Of a stretch of 64,000 nt of DNA, positions 33,389 through 43,248 are shown one piece after another. The translations under genes and the position numbers were made by a program. The stretch's first letter is position 1, and each line of letters starts with the position of its first letter. Source of the stretch: Gordoniibacillus chartarius (GTDB lineage Bacteria > Bacillota > Bacilli > Paenibacillales > NBRC-103111); assembly GCF_042432825.1 (NCBI RefSeq), contig NZ_JBHLWN010000074.1:1-64000 (forward strand). Direction: 5' to 3'. The notes below the pieces were generated by a model. The model was not told the DNA's origin, searched no databases, and worked only from the letters and a program-made list of their open reading frames with translations.

Positions 33389-35119
33389 ATGAACAGGTTC
33401 CATCTCAATCATCTGAAGCTGCGGGATAAGCTGCTGCTTATGTATATGCTGTGCGTGCTGATCCCGATCGTTATGACGAACGTCTTCTTCTTGGGTGTCA
33501 CCACGAACAATATCCGGAGCCAGAAAATACGCGACGCCGACTTTGCGTTCCAGCAATTGCAGCGGGAGTTCCGCGCCGTGATCGACGAGGCGGCCGGCAT
33601 CTCGTATTTGTTTTATACGGATTCCGTGCTGAACGAGCATCTCGATCATACGTACGTAACCCGAATCGAATATGTGGATGCGTTCAACACTACCGAAATG
33701 CGCGGGGTGTTCAACAAATCCGAGCAAGCGTACCGGACGATTCAAGCGGCTGTCGTCTATACGGACAACCCGACGATCCTGGCTTCCGGTTCGATTCAAC
33801 CGTTGACGGATGCCGTTAAGGAGCAAGGGTGGTACGGCAAGTTTGCGCAGACGAAAGCGTCGTACCCCGTATTGATTCATGACGGCGGCAAGATCAGCAT
33901 GGTGAAGCGGCTCGATTATTTGCAGGGGGGCAGCTACTCGCATATGATCAAAATCGATTTGAAGATGGATACGATTGCCGAGCTGTTTGCCAACACCGGC
34001 TTCGATGGCGACGCCTATGTGCTCGATCCGCAGCGCATGGTCCGATTCACGAACAACAAGTCGGTCGACTGGAAAACAGGCACCGTCGCTTTGGAATCGT
34101 TAGCGCTGCCGGACAAATCGATCAGCTTCACCAAGACGTATGAGAACAACAACTATTTAAACGGCTGGAGCCTGTACGGCGTCATGGACGAAAAGGTGAT
34201 GCTGCAGGACGTCATCAAGTCCCGCTCGTTCGTCATTTATTTGGCATGCATCAACTTCCTGCTGCCCTCGCTCATTATCGCGGCCATATCCCGGTCGATT
34301 CACGTCAGGCTCGTTCGCATTCTGAAGCACATGAAGAAAGTGAAGCATCAGAACTTCCTGGCGATCGAGGGTGAGCAGGCCCGGGACGAGATCGGTCAGC
34401 TGACCGGCGAATTCAACCGGATGACGGAGCGCATCAACAACCTCATCAACGACGTCTACGTAGCCGATATTCAGAAGAAGGATTTGGAGATCAAGCAAAG
34501 GCAAGCTCAGCTTCATGCGCTGCACAGTCAAATCAATCCGCATTTTCTGTTCAACGCGCTGGAGACGATCCGGATGCGCAGCTTGATCAAGGGAGAGACG
34601 GAGACGGCGAAGACGATACGCTATATGGCGCAAATTTTCCGCAAATCGATTTCCTGGAGCCGGGATTGGGTTACGGTACGCGAGGAGCTGGAGCTGATTC
34701 AATGCTTCCTGGAAATTCAGAAATACCGCTTCGGCGACAAGCTGCAATATCAAATAACTGTCGATGATGCGGCCTATGACGTTATCATTCCAAAAATGTC
34801 GCTCGTGCCCTTCGTTGAGAACGCGAGCATTCACGGGATCGAGAGCACGCCGGGCATCGGCTTGATCACAGTGCAAATCGGGTTTGCCGAACAGCGTCTG
34901 GTGTTCCGCCTGACCGACAACGGAATCGGCATGGCGCCGGACAAGCTGGCGGAAATTATGGCGTACCTGCAGGCGGACGACGAAATAGGCGACCATGTCG
35001 GAATGAAGAACGCTTACTATCGGTTAAAGCTGTGTTACAAGGATGCTTTCGATTTCCATATTCTCAGTGAGGAAGGAAAAGGGACGTCGATCGAGCTGCG
35101 CCTCCCGCTGCATGTTTAG
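33389..35119 (+). CDS. YesM-type membrane sensor histidine kinase
   Basis: The 576 residues comprise an N-terminal membrane helix (about 13-33), a large extracellular sensor domain, a second helix (about 280-300), a HAMP linker, and the HisKA_7TM/YesM-type kinase core with HSQINPHFLFNALETIRM and the G-box TDNGIGMAP. It probably detects the extracellular sugar bound by, or presented with, the neighbouring binding protein and phosphorylates the YesN-like regulator. Confidence 0.92.
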   Translation: MNRFHLNHLKLRDKLLLMYMLCVLIPIVMTNVFFLGVTTNNIRSQKIRDADFAFQQLQREFRAVIDEAAGISYLFYTDSVLNEHLDHTYVTRIEYVDAFNTTEMRGVFNKSEQAYRTIQAAVVYTDNPTILASGSIQPLTDAVKEQGWYGKFAQTKASYPVLIHDGGKISMVKRLDYLQGGSYSHMIKIDLKMDTIAELFANTGFDGDAYVLDPQRMVRFTNNKSVDWKTGTVALESLALPDKSISFTKTYENNNYLNGWSLYGVMDEKVMLQDVIKSRSFVIYLACINFLLPSLIIAAISRSIHVRLVRILKHMKKVKHQNFLAIEGEQARDEIGQLTGEFNRMTERINNLINDVYVADIQKKDLEIKQRQAQLHALHSQINPHFLFNALETIRMRSLIKGETETAKTIRYMAQIFRKSISWSRDWVTVREELELIQCFLEIQKYRFGDKLQYQITVDDAAYDVIIPKMSLVPFVENASIHGIESTPGIGLITVQIGFAEQRLVFRLTDNGIGMAPDKLAEIMAYLQADDEIGDHVGMKNAYYRLKLCYKDAFDFHILSEEGKGTSIELRLPLHV

Positions 35120-35276
35120 TCGATGTTGTGCCCGTTACAGGAAATGATTGCATTTTCCAAATATCCTATGTTTTTCAAAGTACGATCTAAACTTTGAGGG
35201 GTCATCAGCTGAAGCGCTGCCCCTTATACTGAAAGTGCTTACAAACAAAGGGCTGTTGAAAGGGGCAATATAATCG

Positions 35277-36962
35277 ATGAGGAAAAAATGGCTTAGCCTC
35301 GGCATGGCGGTCGTCGTCACGGCGGCGCTGGTCGGTTGTTCAAACGGCGGTGAGAATGGATCGGGAGCCGGAGCGGCAAGCACGGACGGAAAATCGGCGG
35401 CAAGCGCGGACGACAAGACGCCGGTTACGTTCACATACTTCAGGTTTGGCACGGAGAAGGATGTGACCGCCAGCGATACGGTGCTCGGCAAGGAGCTGCA
35501 GAAGCAGACCGGCGTCGACTGGAAGATCGAACACGTTGTCGGCGATGCAAAGACGAAATCCGGCGTCATGATCGCAAGCGGCGACTACCCGGACGTCATC
35601 GTACCGGAAGGCGAAATCGACAAGCTGTTGGACGCAGGCGCCTTCATTCCGCTTGACGAGCTCATCGAGAAGTACGGCCCGAATATCAAACGCGTCTACG
35701 GCCCGTACATGGATAAGTTCAGACAAAAGGACGGCAAGATCTACCATCTCCCGTTCTCGGCGAACCAAGGCTACATCTCCGATCCGAACATCAGCCAGGG
35801 CGCGTTCTGGGTGCAGCGCTCCGTGCTGAAGGAGGCCGGATATCCGAAGATTAAGACGCTCGACGAATATTTTGACATGATCAAAGCTTACAAGGAAAAG
35901 CATCCGCAGGTCGACGGCAAAGATACGATCGGCTTCGCGATCTTCGCCGGCTCGAAGGATAACTTCTTTACGTTGACCAACCCGACGATGCATCTGGCCG
36001 GTTATCCGAACGACGGCGGCGTCATTGTCGATACGAAGACGCTGGAAGCGAAGGTGTACTCGGGTACGGATTTGGAGAAGCGCTGGATCAAGAAGCTGAA
36101 CGACGTCAACGCGATGGGACTGTTCGATCCGGAGTCGTTCGTCATGAATAAGGACCAGTATTTGGCGAAACTGACGAGCGGCCGGGTGTTAGGCTATTTC
36201 GGTTACAACTGGCAGGTAGGCGATGCGACGAACAACCTGAAGAAGGCGGGCATCGACGAGAAGCGCTATGCTCCGCTGCCGATCGTGTTCGATAAGGACA
36301 TCAAGGATCAATATATCGATCCGCCGTCGTTCGTTAACAACAGGGGCATCGGCATTTCAGTCAAGGCGAAGGATCCGGTTCGGATCATCAAATACTTTGA
36401 CAATATGCTGACGGAAGAGAACCAAATCATGCTGCAATGGGGCATCAAGGACCAAACGTACAGCGTGGACGCCAAAGGCCGTTACTACATGACCCCGGAG
36501 CAAATCAAGCAGCGTAACGATCCGGAGTTTAAGCGCTCGTTCGGTTGGCAGTACTTCGAGTACAGCTGGCCGCGTTACGGCAACAATTCTTTGCTGAAGG
36601 ACGGCAACTCGTTCGCTGTCGGCAATCAGCCGGAGGTCGCTTATGCGGAGTACACGGAGGGCGATAAGAAAATTCTCGACGCCTACGGCGCGAAGACGTT
36701 CTCCGAATATTTTGCGAAGCCGGACGTGCGTCCATGGTACCCGGCATGGAGCATCAATCTGGGCCAGGGCACGCCGGAGCAGCTTTTCGGGCAGAAGTCG
36801 CAGGATCTGCAGCTGAAATATTTGCCGAAGCTGATCATGTCGCAGCCGGGCCAATTCGACAGCCTGTGGAACGAATATACGACCGAGTACAAGAAGCTTG
36901 ACTCCAAAACCTATGAAGCGACCATTACGAAAGTCGTGAAGGAACGCGCAGCAGGTAAGTGA
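35277..36962 (+). CDS. LplA-like extracellular solute-binding lipoprotein
   Basis: A 561-residue sugar-binding lipoprotein with signal MRKKWLSLGMAVVVTAALVGC (lipidated Cys21) and a Ser/Gly/Ala linker. The size and the SGDYPDVIVPEG, AGAFIPLDELIEKYGP and DEYFDMIKAYKEKHPQVDG segments match the LplA/YtcQ family, which in Paenibacillus binds xylo-oligosaccharides or aldouronates. GAAAGGGG lies about 11 nt before the ATG. A TATACT element lies about 45 nt upstream without a good -35 box, consistent with activator-dependent transcription. Confidence 0.9.
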   Translation: MRKKWLSLGMAVVVTAALVGCSNGGENGSGAGAASTDGKSAASADDKTPVTFTYFRFGTEKDVTASDTVLGKELQKQTGVDWKIEHVVGDAKTKSGVMIASGDYPDVIVPEGEIDKLLDAGAFIPLDELIEKYGPNIKRVYGPYMDKFRQKDGKIYHLPFSANQGYISDPNISQGAFWVQRSVLKEAGYPKIKTLDEYFDMIKAYKEKHPQVDGKDTIGFAIFAGSKDNFFTLTNPTMHLAGYPNDGGVIVDTKTLEAKVYSGTDLEKRWIKKLNDVNAMGLFDPESFVMNKDQYLAKLTSGRVLGYFGYNWQVGDATNNLKKAGIDEKRYAPLPIVFDKDIKDQYIDPPSFVNNRGIGISVKAKDPVRIIKYFDNMLTEENQIMLQWGIKDQTYSVDAKGRYYMTPEQIKQRNDPEFKRSFGWQYFEYSWPRYGNNSLLKDGNSFAVGNQPEVAYAEYTEGDKKILDAYGAKTFSEYFAKPDVRPWYPAWSINLGQGTPEQLFGQKSQDLQLKYLPKLIMSQPGQFDSLWNEYTTEYKKLDSKTYEATITKVVKERAAGK

Positions 36963-36989
36963 CCGTTAATTGAATGAGGGGATGCAGGG

Positions 36990-37020
36990 AGGCCGGAGCT
37001 GCTGAGCACTTCGGCCTTTC
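36990..37020 (+). terminator. partial terminator between binding protein and permease genes
   Basis: AGGCCG (36990-36995) pairs with CGGCCT (37012-37017), followed by TTC. Such mid-operon hairpins commonly keep the binding protein in excess of the membrane components. Confidence 0.5.
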
Positions 37021-37043
37021 GCTTCGGAAAGGAGACTAGAAAA

Positions 37044-38015
37044 GTGGAGAAAACGTATACCAACCGCGTAGCAGCGGTTCAAACGCCGATTTCCCGGAAA
37101 ACGGGCGTATCCCTGTTCTTTCGCAAGCTGCTGCAGCAAAAAGTGCTGCTGCTCATGTCCATACCGTTCTTGATCTGGCTGATCATTTTCAAATACATCC
37201 CTCTCTGGGGCTGGACGATTGCCTTTCAGAAATACCGGCCGGCGAAGTCGTTCTGGAATCAGGATTGGGTCGGCTGGACGAATTTCAACTTTTTGTTCAG
37301 CGACAGCAGCTTCTATCAAGTCCTTCGCAACACGCTGGTTATGAGCTCGATCAAGCTTGTGCTCGGCTTCATAACGGCAATCGCGCTCGCCATTCTGCTG
37401 AATGAGCTCAGAAACATGTTGTTCAAGCGCGTCGTGCAGACGATTTCGTACTTGCCGCATTTTATTTCCTGGGTCGTGGCGGCGAGCCTGATTTCCACGG
37501 CCTTAGCGCCGGAAGGCATCATCAATATTATTTTGGTGAAGCTGGGGCTCATTAACGGTCCTGTGCTGTGGCTGGGGGAAGGGAAATATTTCTGGGGCAT
37601 TCTCGGCATGTCCGAGGTGTGGAAGGATGTCGGCTGGAACACGATTGTGTATTTGGCGGCCATTACGACCATCGATCCTGCGCAGTATGAAGCGGCCGAA
37701 ATGGACGGAGCCAGCAGGCTTCAGCGCATTATGCACATTACGCTTCCCGGTTTGAAGCCGGTTATCGTTATTTTGCTGATTATGAATCTGGGACACATTC
37801 TCGAGGCCGGATTCGAGCCGCAGTATTTGCTCGGCAACGGCATGACGGTCGACTATTCCGACAATCTTGATATATTCGTGCTGAAATACGGGATGAATAT
37901 GGGCAACTACTCGCTCGCGACAGCAGCCGGCATGTTCAAAACGGTAGTCAGCTTTATCTTCCTCATCGCCGCCAATTCCATTGCGAAGAAGCTTGGCGAG
38001 AGCAGATTGTTCTAA
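37044..38015 (+). CDS. LplB-like ABC sugar permease
   Basis: A 323-residue permease with six membrane helices and the ATPase-docking loop YEAAEMDGASRLQRIMHITLPG near residue 215. It belongs to the LplB/YtcP-partner family for oligosaccharide uptake. The GTG start has AAAGGAG nine nucleotides upstream. No ATPase is encoded in the operon, so a shared MsmX-type ATPase from elsewhere must energise it. Confidence 0.92.
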   Translation: MEKTYTNRVAAVQTPISRKTGVSLFFRKLLQQKVLLLMSIPFLIWLIIFKYIPLWGWTIAFQKYRPAKSFWNQDWVGWTNFNFLFSDSSFYQVLRNTLVMSSIKLVLGFITAIALAILLNELRNMLFKRVVQTISYLPHFISWVVAASLISTALAPEGIINIILVKLGLINGPVLWLGEGKYFWGILGMSEVWKDVGWNTIVYLAAITTIDPAQYEAAEMDGASRLQRIMHITLPGLKPVIVILLIMNLGHILEAGFEPQYLLGNGMTVDYSDNLDIFVLKYGMNMGNYSLATAAGMFKTVVSFIFLIAANSIAKKLGESRLF

Positions 38016-38027
38016 GGAGGATGACCT

Positions 38028-38957
38028 ATGAGTCATGTGAGCCGGAGCCTGTCCCGCAGCCGGGACTCCAGTGTGCCGGACAAGATTTTCGACGTATGCA
38101 ACGTCTTGTTCATGCTCTTTCTTGTCGTGGTAACGCTGTATCCGTTCGTCAATATGTTTGCCATGTCGTTCAATGATGCGAACGATTCGATTCGCGGCGG
38201 CATTTATTTATGGCCGAGGATGTGGACGCTGGACAACTATCAATACATTTTCAAGGAAGCCGCGATCTATCATGCTACGTTGATTTCGGCGCTGCGCACG
38301 CTCATCGGTACGATCGTATCGGTGTTCTGTACGGCGATGCTCGCGTATACGATCAGCCGCCAGGAGTTCGTGCTGCGCAAGTTCGTGACGGTGGCGTTCG
38401 TCTTTACGATGTATTTCAGCGGGGGGCTGATTCCCGGCTACTTGCTGATCCGCGAGCTCGGCATGATCAATTCGTTCTGGGTGTACATCATTCCCGGTAT
38501 TATCGGCGTCTTTAACATGATCGTGATTCGCTCCTTCATCGAGGGGCTGCCGGACGGCTTGATCGAATCGGCCAAAATCGACGGCGCCGGCGAATTTACG
38601 ACGTTCATGCGGATCGTGCTGCCGCTCACGGTTCCCGCCCTCGCCACCGTATCGCTGTTCGTCGCGGTCGGCCAGTGGAACTCGTGGTTCGACGTATTTC
38701 TGTACAACTCCTCGAAGATCGAGCTGAGTACGCTTCAATACGAGCTGATGAAAATCTTGCAGGCCTCCAATACGGCGGCCAACGCCGTAACGGCTGCGGA
38801 TCAATTCGCAGCGGGGCAGAGCGGCGGGGTTATGGTGACGCCGACGTCGATCCGTGCAACGATGACGATTATTGCGAGCGTGCCGATTATATTGGTGTAT
38901 CCGTTCCTGCAAAAGTATTTCGTTAAAGGGATGACGGTTGGCGGCGTGAAGGGCTAA
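38028..38957 (+). CDS. LplC/YtcP-like ABC sugar permease
   Basis: The 309-residue second permease subunit has six helices and the docking loop IESAKIDGAGEFTTFMRIVLPL near residue 190, ending in KYFVKGMTVGGVKG, the typical C-terminus of YtcP-type permeases. It starts 12 nt after the first permease with AAGGAGG upstream. Confidence 0.93.
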   Translation: MSHVSRSLSRSRDSSVPDKIFDVCNVLFMLFLVVVTLYPFVNMFAMSFNDANDSIRGGIYLWPRMWTLDNYQYIFKEAAIYHATLISALRTLIGTIVSVFCTAMLAYTISRQEFVLRKFVTVAFVFTMYFSGGLIPGYLLIRELGMINSFWVYIIPGIIGVFNMIVIRSFIEGLPDGLIESAKIDGAGEFTTFMRIVLPLTVPALATVSLFVAVGQWNSWFDVFLYNSSKIELSTLQYELMKILQASNTAANAVTAADQFAAGQSGGVMVTPTSIRATMTIIASVPIILVYPFLQKYFVKGMTVGGVKG

Positions 38958-39018
38958 CCGTCGGAGAAGTTGTACGAAAGTACGTAGCGTGGCTTAGCGG
39001 CGCGAGAAGGAGAGTGTG

Positions 39019-40041
39019 ATGAGTTTGGAAACGACGCCATTCAGCGGGAGCATACCCTCCCTCCGGCAGCGGTACCGCGGCTGCTTCGACATCGGGGCGG
39101 CGGTGAATCTGACGACGATCGAGTCGTCGCGCGAGCTGCTTGCAGCCCAATTCAACAGCATCACCGCAGAGAACGACATGAAGTTCGAGCGCGTACACCC
39201 CGAGGAGGGGGTGTACACGTTCGAGGCGGCGGACCGGCTCGTCCGCTTCGCGGGTGAACACGGCATGAAGGTGCGCGGCCATACACTGGTCTGGCACAAC
39301 CAGACGCCTGACTGGGTGTTCAGGGCACCCGGGGGCGGACCGGCCGGGCGTGAGCTGCTGCTGGAACGAATGAAGGAGCACATCGATTCGGTTGCAGGAC
39401 GCTACAAAGGGCGGGTGTACGCCTGGGACGTCGTCAATGAAGCGATTGAAGACAAGAGCGGCGTCTGGCTGCGAAGCTCGCCGTGGCTGGAGCAGATCGG
39501 GGAAGATTTTATCGCGAAGGCGTTCGAGTTCGCTCATGCGGCGGACCCTTCGGCCGTGCTGTTCTACAACGACTACAACGAATGCGACCCGGCCAAACGG
39601 GACAAAATTATTCGTCTGCTGAGCCGGCTGAAGGAACAGGGCGTGCCGGTTCACGGCATGGGCATGCAGGGGCACTGGAACTTGAACGGTCCGAGCCTTG
39701 ACGAGATCAGGGCTGCGATTGAAGGGTATGCGGCACTGGGCCATCAGCTGCAAATTACGGAGCTCGATATTTCCGTATTTGACTTCGACGACCGCCGCAC
39801 CGACTTGAGACAGCCGACGGAGGAGATGCTGGTCCGCCAGGCGGAGCGTTACCAGCGGGTGTTCGCCCTGCTGCGGGAGTATCGGGACGCCGTTACCGCC
39901 GTCACCTTCTGGGGCGCGGCCGACGACTATACGTGGCTCGACGATTTCCCGGTCAAGGGCCGCAAGAACTGGCCGTTCGTCTTCGACGAAGGCCATCAGC
40001 CGAAGCCGTCGTTCTGGAAGATCGCCGAGTGGAGCGATTAG
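39019..40041 (+). CDS. intracellular GH10 endo-1,4-beta-xylanase
   Basis: A 340-residue glycoside hydrolase family 10 catalytic domain with the acid/base Glu141 in WDVVNEAI and the nucleophile Glu248 in QITELDISVFD, plus GHTLVWHNQTPDW and FWGAADDYTW. It lacks a signal peptide, so it acts in the cytoplasm on imported xylo-oligosaccharides or aldouronates, like XynA2 of Paenibacillus and Geobacillus intracellular xylanases. AAGGAG lies six nucleotides before the ATG. It is the last gene of the uptake operon; aguA and a xylosidase gene, often found in this operon, are absent here. Confidence 0.95.
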   Translation: MSLETTPFSGSIPSLRQRYRGCFDIGAAVNLTTIESSRELLAAQFNSITAENDMKFERVHPEEGVYTFEAADRLVRFAGEHGMKVRGHTLVWHNQTPDWVFRAPGGGPAGRELLLERMKEHIDSVAGRYKGRVYAWDVVNEAIEDKSGVWLRSSPWLEQIGEDFIAKAFEFAHAADPSAVLFYNDYNECDPAKRDKIIRLLSRLKEQGVPVHGMGMQGHWNLNGPSLDEIRAAIEGYAALGHQLQITELDISVFDFDDRRTDLRQPTEEMLVRQAERYQRVFALLREYRDAVTAVTFWGAADDYTWLDDFPVKGRKNWPFVFDEGHQPKPSFWKIAEWSD

Positions 40042-40104
40042 TTATATCGTGTGGCACCGATGAAGAATATGTAACGCATATTGAATTGCGGTGTTTATGG
40101 GAAG

Positions 40105-40150
40105 AGGAGGGGCGATGGCCGGCGATGACCGGCGTAGGCCCCTCCTTTTC
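40105..40150 (+). terminator. terminator of the xylan-uptake operon
   Basis: GGAGGGGC (40106-40113) pairs with GCCCCTCC (40138-40145), with an inner GCCGG/CCGGC stem, followed by TTTT. Confidence 0.8.
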
Positions 40151-40240
40151 CGTTGTACAAGGGGACACTCATAGGAAAATGCGATATGTATTCCTCTGAT
40201 CGGCACCGGATTCTATTGCGTTATATAAGCAAAGATACGG

Positions 40241-40735
40241 TTAGATCGGTAGTTGGCCGGACAGGCAATGCCACTCATTCGTTCCAGCCGAGGTTAATAG
40301 TGCTTGAAGCGAATTTTCATCGAATGATTCGTGGCTATTCTCTTGGTTAAGCTTAAACGCTTTTACATATGCCTCGTTCCCCATAGTCCGTACATATAGG
40401 AATTCGCGATATTCGGATACTCCATTTTCCACGTATTCCAGTTGGAAATAGAAGACTTCTTTCACTTCTGTGGCAGGAAGTACCCCCAGTTGATAATTTT
40501 TCATTGTCGTTTCGAAATCTTGAAGTTTCTCGGGTTCGGAAATAACGGTTATCAGCATAGGTTGAGACTTATCGGGATGCCGGGTTGAATATATATATAC
40601 GTTTATGGTTTTAACTTTTTCATTGCTTTCGACACCTGGCTGACGGAGTGCCGGCGCCGCTGCATGGGGTTGAACCTTTGCAGTTGAACAGCCGAACAGA
40701 AAACCGATTAATAGCATGATAAGCAGTTTGTTCAT
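40241..40735 (-). CDS. uncharacterised lipoprotein (164 aa)
   Basis: A lipoprotein signal MNKLLIMLLIGFLFGC with Cys16 as the lipidation site is followed by a polar linker and a beta-rich domain (INVYIYSTRH, EVFYFQLEYVENGVSEYREFLYVRT). GGAGGACTCA precedes the chosen ATG; upstream in-frame codons are not signal-like. No family recognised. Its base composition is slightly more AT-rich than its neighbours. Probably attached to the outer face of the membrane. Confidence 0.7.
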   Translation of the reverse strand: MNKLLIMLLIGFLFGCSTAKVQPHAAAPALRQPGVESNEKVKTINVYIYSTRHPDKSQPMLITVISEPEKLQDFETTMKNYQLGVLPATEVKEVFYFQLEYVENGVSEYREFLYVRTMGNEAYVKAFKLNQENSHESFDENSLQALLTSAGTNEWHCLSGQLPI

Positions 40736-41088
40736 TGAGTCCTCCGCGTAAACCGGTCCCGTCCATCGAAGCGACGGTTCGGCCGTAATCCATTTCTCTT
40801 GTTCCGTTGAAATGACCACTAAGGTCTAATTAATAGGACACGCAAGCTGACGAATTTGTTTCATGTTAGCCAACAAAAATATATGGGCAAAACTGGAGCC
40901 TGCTTTTGCGGCAGCCGTTCGTCTGCAGACGGCGGATGTGGGATGCGTGTGGCGGTGTAAGCCGTTCGTGAAGTCGGTCGCGGCAAGAGCGGTGGCTTCC
41001 TGGGAACCGACACATCTTGGACATGGAATATGCTGGCGGCGGCTGGTATGCTTAAGGTGCAATGATACTTTATCGGAGGGATGCTTAC
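40736..41088. other. intergenic region without recognised gene
   Basis: The divergent spacer between the lipoprotein and the DUF3817 gene contains a CGTCTGCAGACG palindrome and short unsupported reading frames. I see no clear promoter or RNA element. Confidence 0.4.
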
Positions 41089-41373
41089 ATGTTTGCTACA
41101 CCCATCGGACGTCTTCGTTTCGTCGGAGTTCTTGAAGCGATTTCGTTCCTTGTGCTGCTGTTGATCGCCATGCCCCTGAAATATTGGGCGGACATTCCGG
41201 AAGCGGTTACGGTGGTCGGCGGGGCACACGGCGTTCTGTTCATCTTGTATTTGCTGACGATCGCCAACGCGCTCTTCACCCGCGATTTAACATTTTTCAA
41301 GTCCGTATTAGCTGTTATCGCCGCCTTCCTGCCGTTCGGCCCGCTTCTCTTGGACCGCAAGATGCTGCGCTAA
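41089..41373 (+). CDS. DUF3817-family membrane protein
   Basis: A 94-residue protein with three membrane helices. The features GRLRFVGVLEAISFLVLLLIAMPLKY and GGAHGVLFILYLLTIA (conserved Glu and His) and the LPFGPLLLDRKM end match DUF3817. Function unknown. CGGAGGG precedes the ATG. The next gene, an EamA transporter, starts 23 nt later and is probably co-transcribed. Confidence 0.82.
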   Translation: MFATPIGRLRFVGVLEAISFLVLLLIAMPLKYWADIPEAVTVVGGAHGVLFILYLLTIANALFTRDLTFFKSVLAVIAAFLPFGPLLLDRKMLR

Positions 41374-41396
41374 CCGGTGGATAGGAGTTGAACGAC

Positions 41397-42287
41397 ATGT
41401 GGCTGTTACTTGCGCTGACCTCAGCCGTTTGCTTCGGTCTTCGGGGCATTTGTTACCATTGGACGTCGAAAAAACAGCTGGACCGCAACCTGACCTTATT
41501 CGGTGTCTTTGCGAGCGGCGCCGTCGGCAGCCTGGCGCTCACGCTGCTGACCGGACAGCAATGGACGCCGGCTGTTCTGACCGGCCTGATGATGGGTTTA
41601 TTTTCGTTCGCCGCCAACGCTTCTTTGTTCAAGGGCTTTGCCGTCGGCAAGTCGTCGCTCATCGCCATCATGTCCGGGCTTCCTCCGGTTGTCGTGGTCA
41701 TACTGGCATATGCCCTTTGGGGGGAAACGCTTACGGCGGGGCAATGGGTCGCGTTTGCGCTGATCGTCACAGGGATATTGGTCGTCCGGTATTCCGACGA
41801 TTTGCGCAAGGGAGGCCTGCAGGGCCTGCAGTGGGGTGTTCTGGTGATGATGTTCTTCGGGCTCAACGATATGTCCGGCAAGCTGTCGACAAGGCTTCAC
41901 GCGGATTTGTTTCCGACGCTGACGCTTATGTTCATTATGGGATCGGTTTGCTTCGGCGGCTGGTGGCTGCTCGGCAATCGGAAGCGGAAGCTGGAGCAGG
42001 AGACGGAGCCGGGTCATCAGCCGAACCACGTCCAAGCAAACGGCTGGACACCTCGCCGCACATTCTTCACAGGCATGCTGATCGGATTGACGAACCTATG
42101 CGGCATGGTGCTGATCGTATCCGCGTTTCGGACCGGCGTTACCGGCCTCGTATCCGCGGTCGTGGCACTCAACATACTGATGATTTTGCTGTATACGCAT
42201 GTGTTCGTGAAGGAGAAGCTCCGTCCGACCGAGTGGTCCGGCGTAGCGCTGGCGGTAGGCGGCATTCTCGTGCTGCAGCTTGCGTAG
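41397..42287 (+). CDS. EamA/DMT-superfamily transporter
   Basis: A 296-residue protein with about ten membrane helices in two EamA repeats and a polar loop between them (residues 198-225, RKRKLEQETEP). The repeats contain ASLFKGFAVGKSSLIAIMSGLPP and AFRTGVTGLVSAVVALN. Family members export metabolites or amino acids; substrate unknown. The ATG at 41397 has GGAG nine nucleotides upstream. Confidence 0.85.
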   Translation: MWLLLALTSAVCFGLRGICYHWTSKKQLDRNLTLFGVFASGAVGSLALTLLTGQQWTPAVLTGLMMGLFSFAANASLFKGFAVGKSSLIAIMSGLPPVVVVILAYALWGETLTAGQWVAFALIVTGILVVRYSDDLRKGGLQGLQWGVLVMMFFGLNDMSGKLSTRLHADLFPTLTLMFIMGSVCFGGWWLLGNRKRKLEQETEPGHQPNHVQANGWTPRRTFFTGMLIGLTNLCGMVLIVSAFRTGVTGLVSAVVALNILMILLYTHVFVKEKLRPTEWSGVALAVGGILVLQLA

Positions 42288-42413
42288 CCGGGATGTCGGC
42301 CCGTCCCATAATTTCCCATAATCTTCCGATATTGCGCCCACATTGTTCCGGTAGTTTAGTCATGAGGGGATGAACCGGCAACGGTGTCCTCCATTCCAAA
42401 CGAAGGAGTGTGG

Positions 42414-43118
42414 ATGATGGTAAAATCGTGGAAAGCGGCGACAACCGCAACGCTGCTGCTGTCACTGGCGTTCGGCGCCTACGGGTCGGCCGCAGCGGAA
42501 ACCGTAAGTGAAGCAAAGGCGGCGGACGTGCTGGTGCAGGAAGGCCAAGGAGAGCAGGCTTCCGCCGACAAAGGGCCGGAAGAGCCGGTCCGCCTTTCCG
42601 CAAGGTTGCTGCTCAACCCCGTGCATGAGCGAACCTACTTGCAGCTGCTCGTTCAAGCATACGACCCGGAGCGTGCCGGCGAATGGCAGGCTGCGCTGGA
42701 TGAGCGCAAGCAAGTGGAGAGCGAGATGCCGAAGCCGCAATTGGGGACGAAGCAAATCGTTCTGAAGCATCCGGCAGCCGGGCAGGAAGGCGTAGGAGTA
42801 CCCCTGCGAATTGAGATCAAGCACGACGACCTTCATTCGCTTCCGCAGCAGCCTCAGCCGTTCAAGCTGCCGGAGCTTGGCGCGAACGGCGAGTTCGATG
42901 TGAAGGTTGAACTGCCGGCTGAGCTGAAGCTGCAGGAAGACTTAGCCAAGGCGCTGGAGGCCGGCGATACGGACGCGGTGAAGGAGCTGCTGCCGCAGCT
43001 GCTGGACAGCTACCGGAAGATGACCTCCGAGCTGAAGCAGCTGGCGGAGAAGCTGAAGCAGGAACCGGCGCCGGCTGCGGCTCCGAACCCTTCGGCGGAC
43101 TCCGCCGAAGGCGAATAA
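42414..43118 (+). CDS. secreted protein with C-terminal coiled coil (234 aa)
   Basis: A signal peptide (KAATTATLLLSLAFGAYGSAAAE) is followed by an acidic region, a segment ARLLLNPVHERTYLQLLVQAYDPERAGEWQ, and a helical C-terminus (KLQEDLAKALEAGDTDAVKELLPQ, SELKQLAEKLKQ) ending in a Pro/Ala/Glu tail. No family recognised. Two adjacent ATG codons (42414 and 42417) follow AAGGAG at 5 and 8 nt. A terminator follows. It precedes the two-component system but is not in its operon. Confidence 0.65.
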   Translation: MMVKSWKAATTATLLLSLAFGAYGSAAAETVSEAKAADVLVQEGQGEQASADKGPEEPVRLSARLLLNPVHERTYLQLLVQAYDPERAGEWQAALDERKQVESEMPKPQLGTKQIVLKHPAAGQEGVGVPLRIEIKHDDLHSLPQQPQPFKLPELGANGEFDVKVELPAELKLQEDLAKALEAGDTDAVKELLPQLLDSYRKMTSELKQLAEKLKQEPAPAAAPNPSADSAEGE

Positions 43119-43129
43119 CGGTCCGATTG

Positions 43130-43160
43130 AAGACGCCCGCCCCCGTCGGCGGCGTCTTTG
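43130..43160 (+). terminator. terminator after the secreted-protein gene
   Basis: AAGACGCC (43130-43137) pairs with GGCGTCTT (43151-43158), followed by TG; the T-run is short. Confidence 0.65.
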
Positions 43161-43248
43161 TTTGCTATGCCGGAAATTCGCGATACAATTCGTATAAAGG
43201 GATAAATCAGAATTTTTGAATGAATGATCCGAAGAGGAGGCGGCAAGG

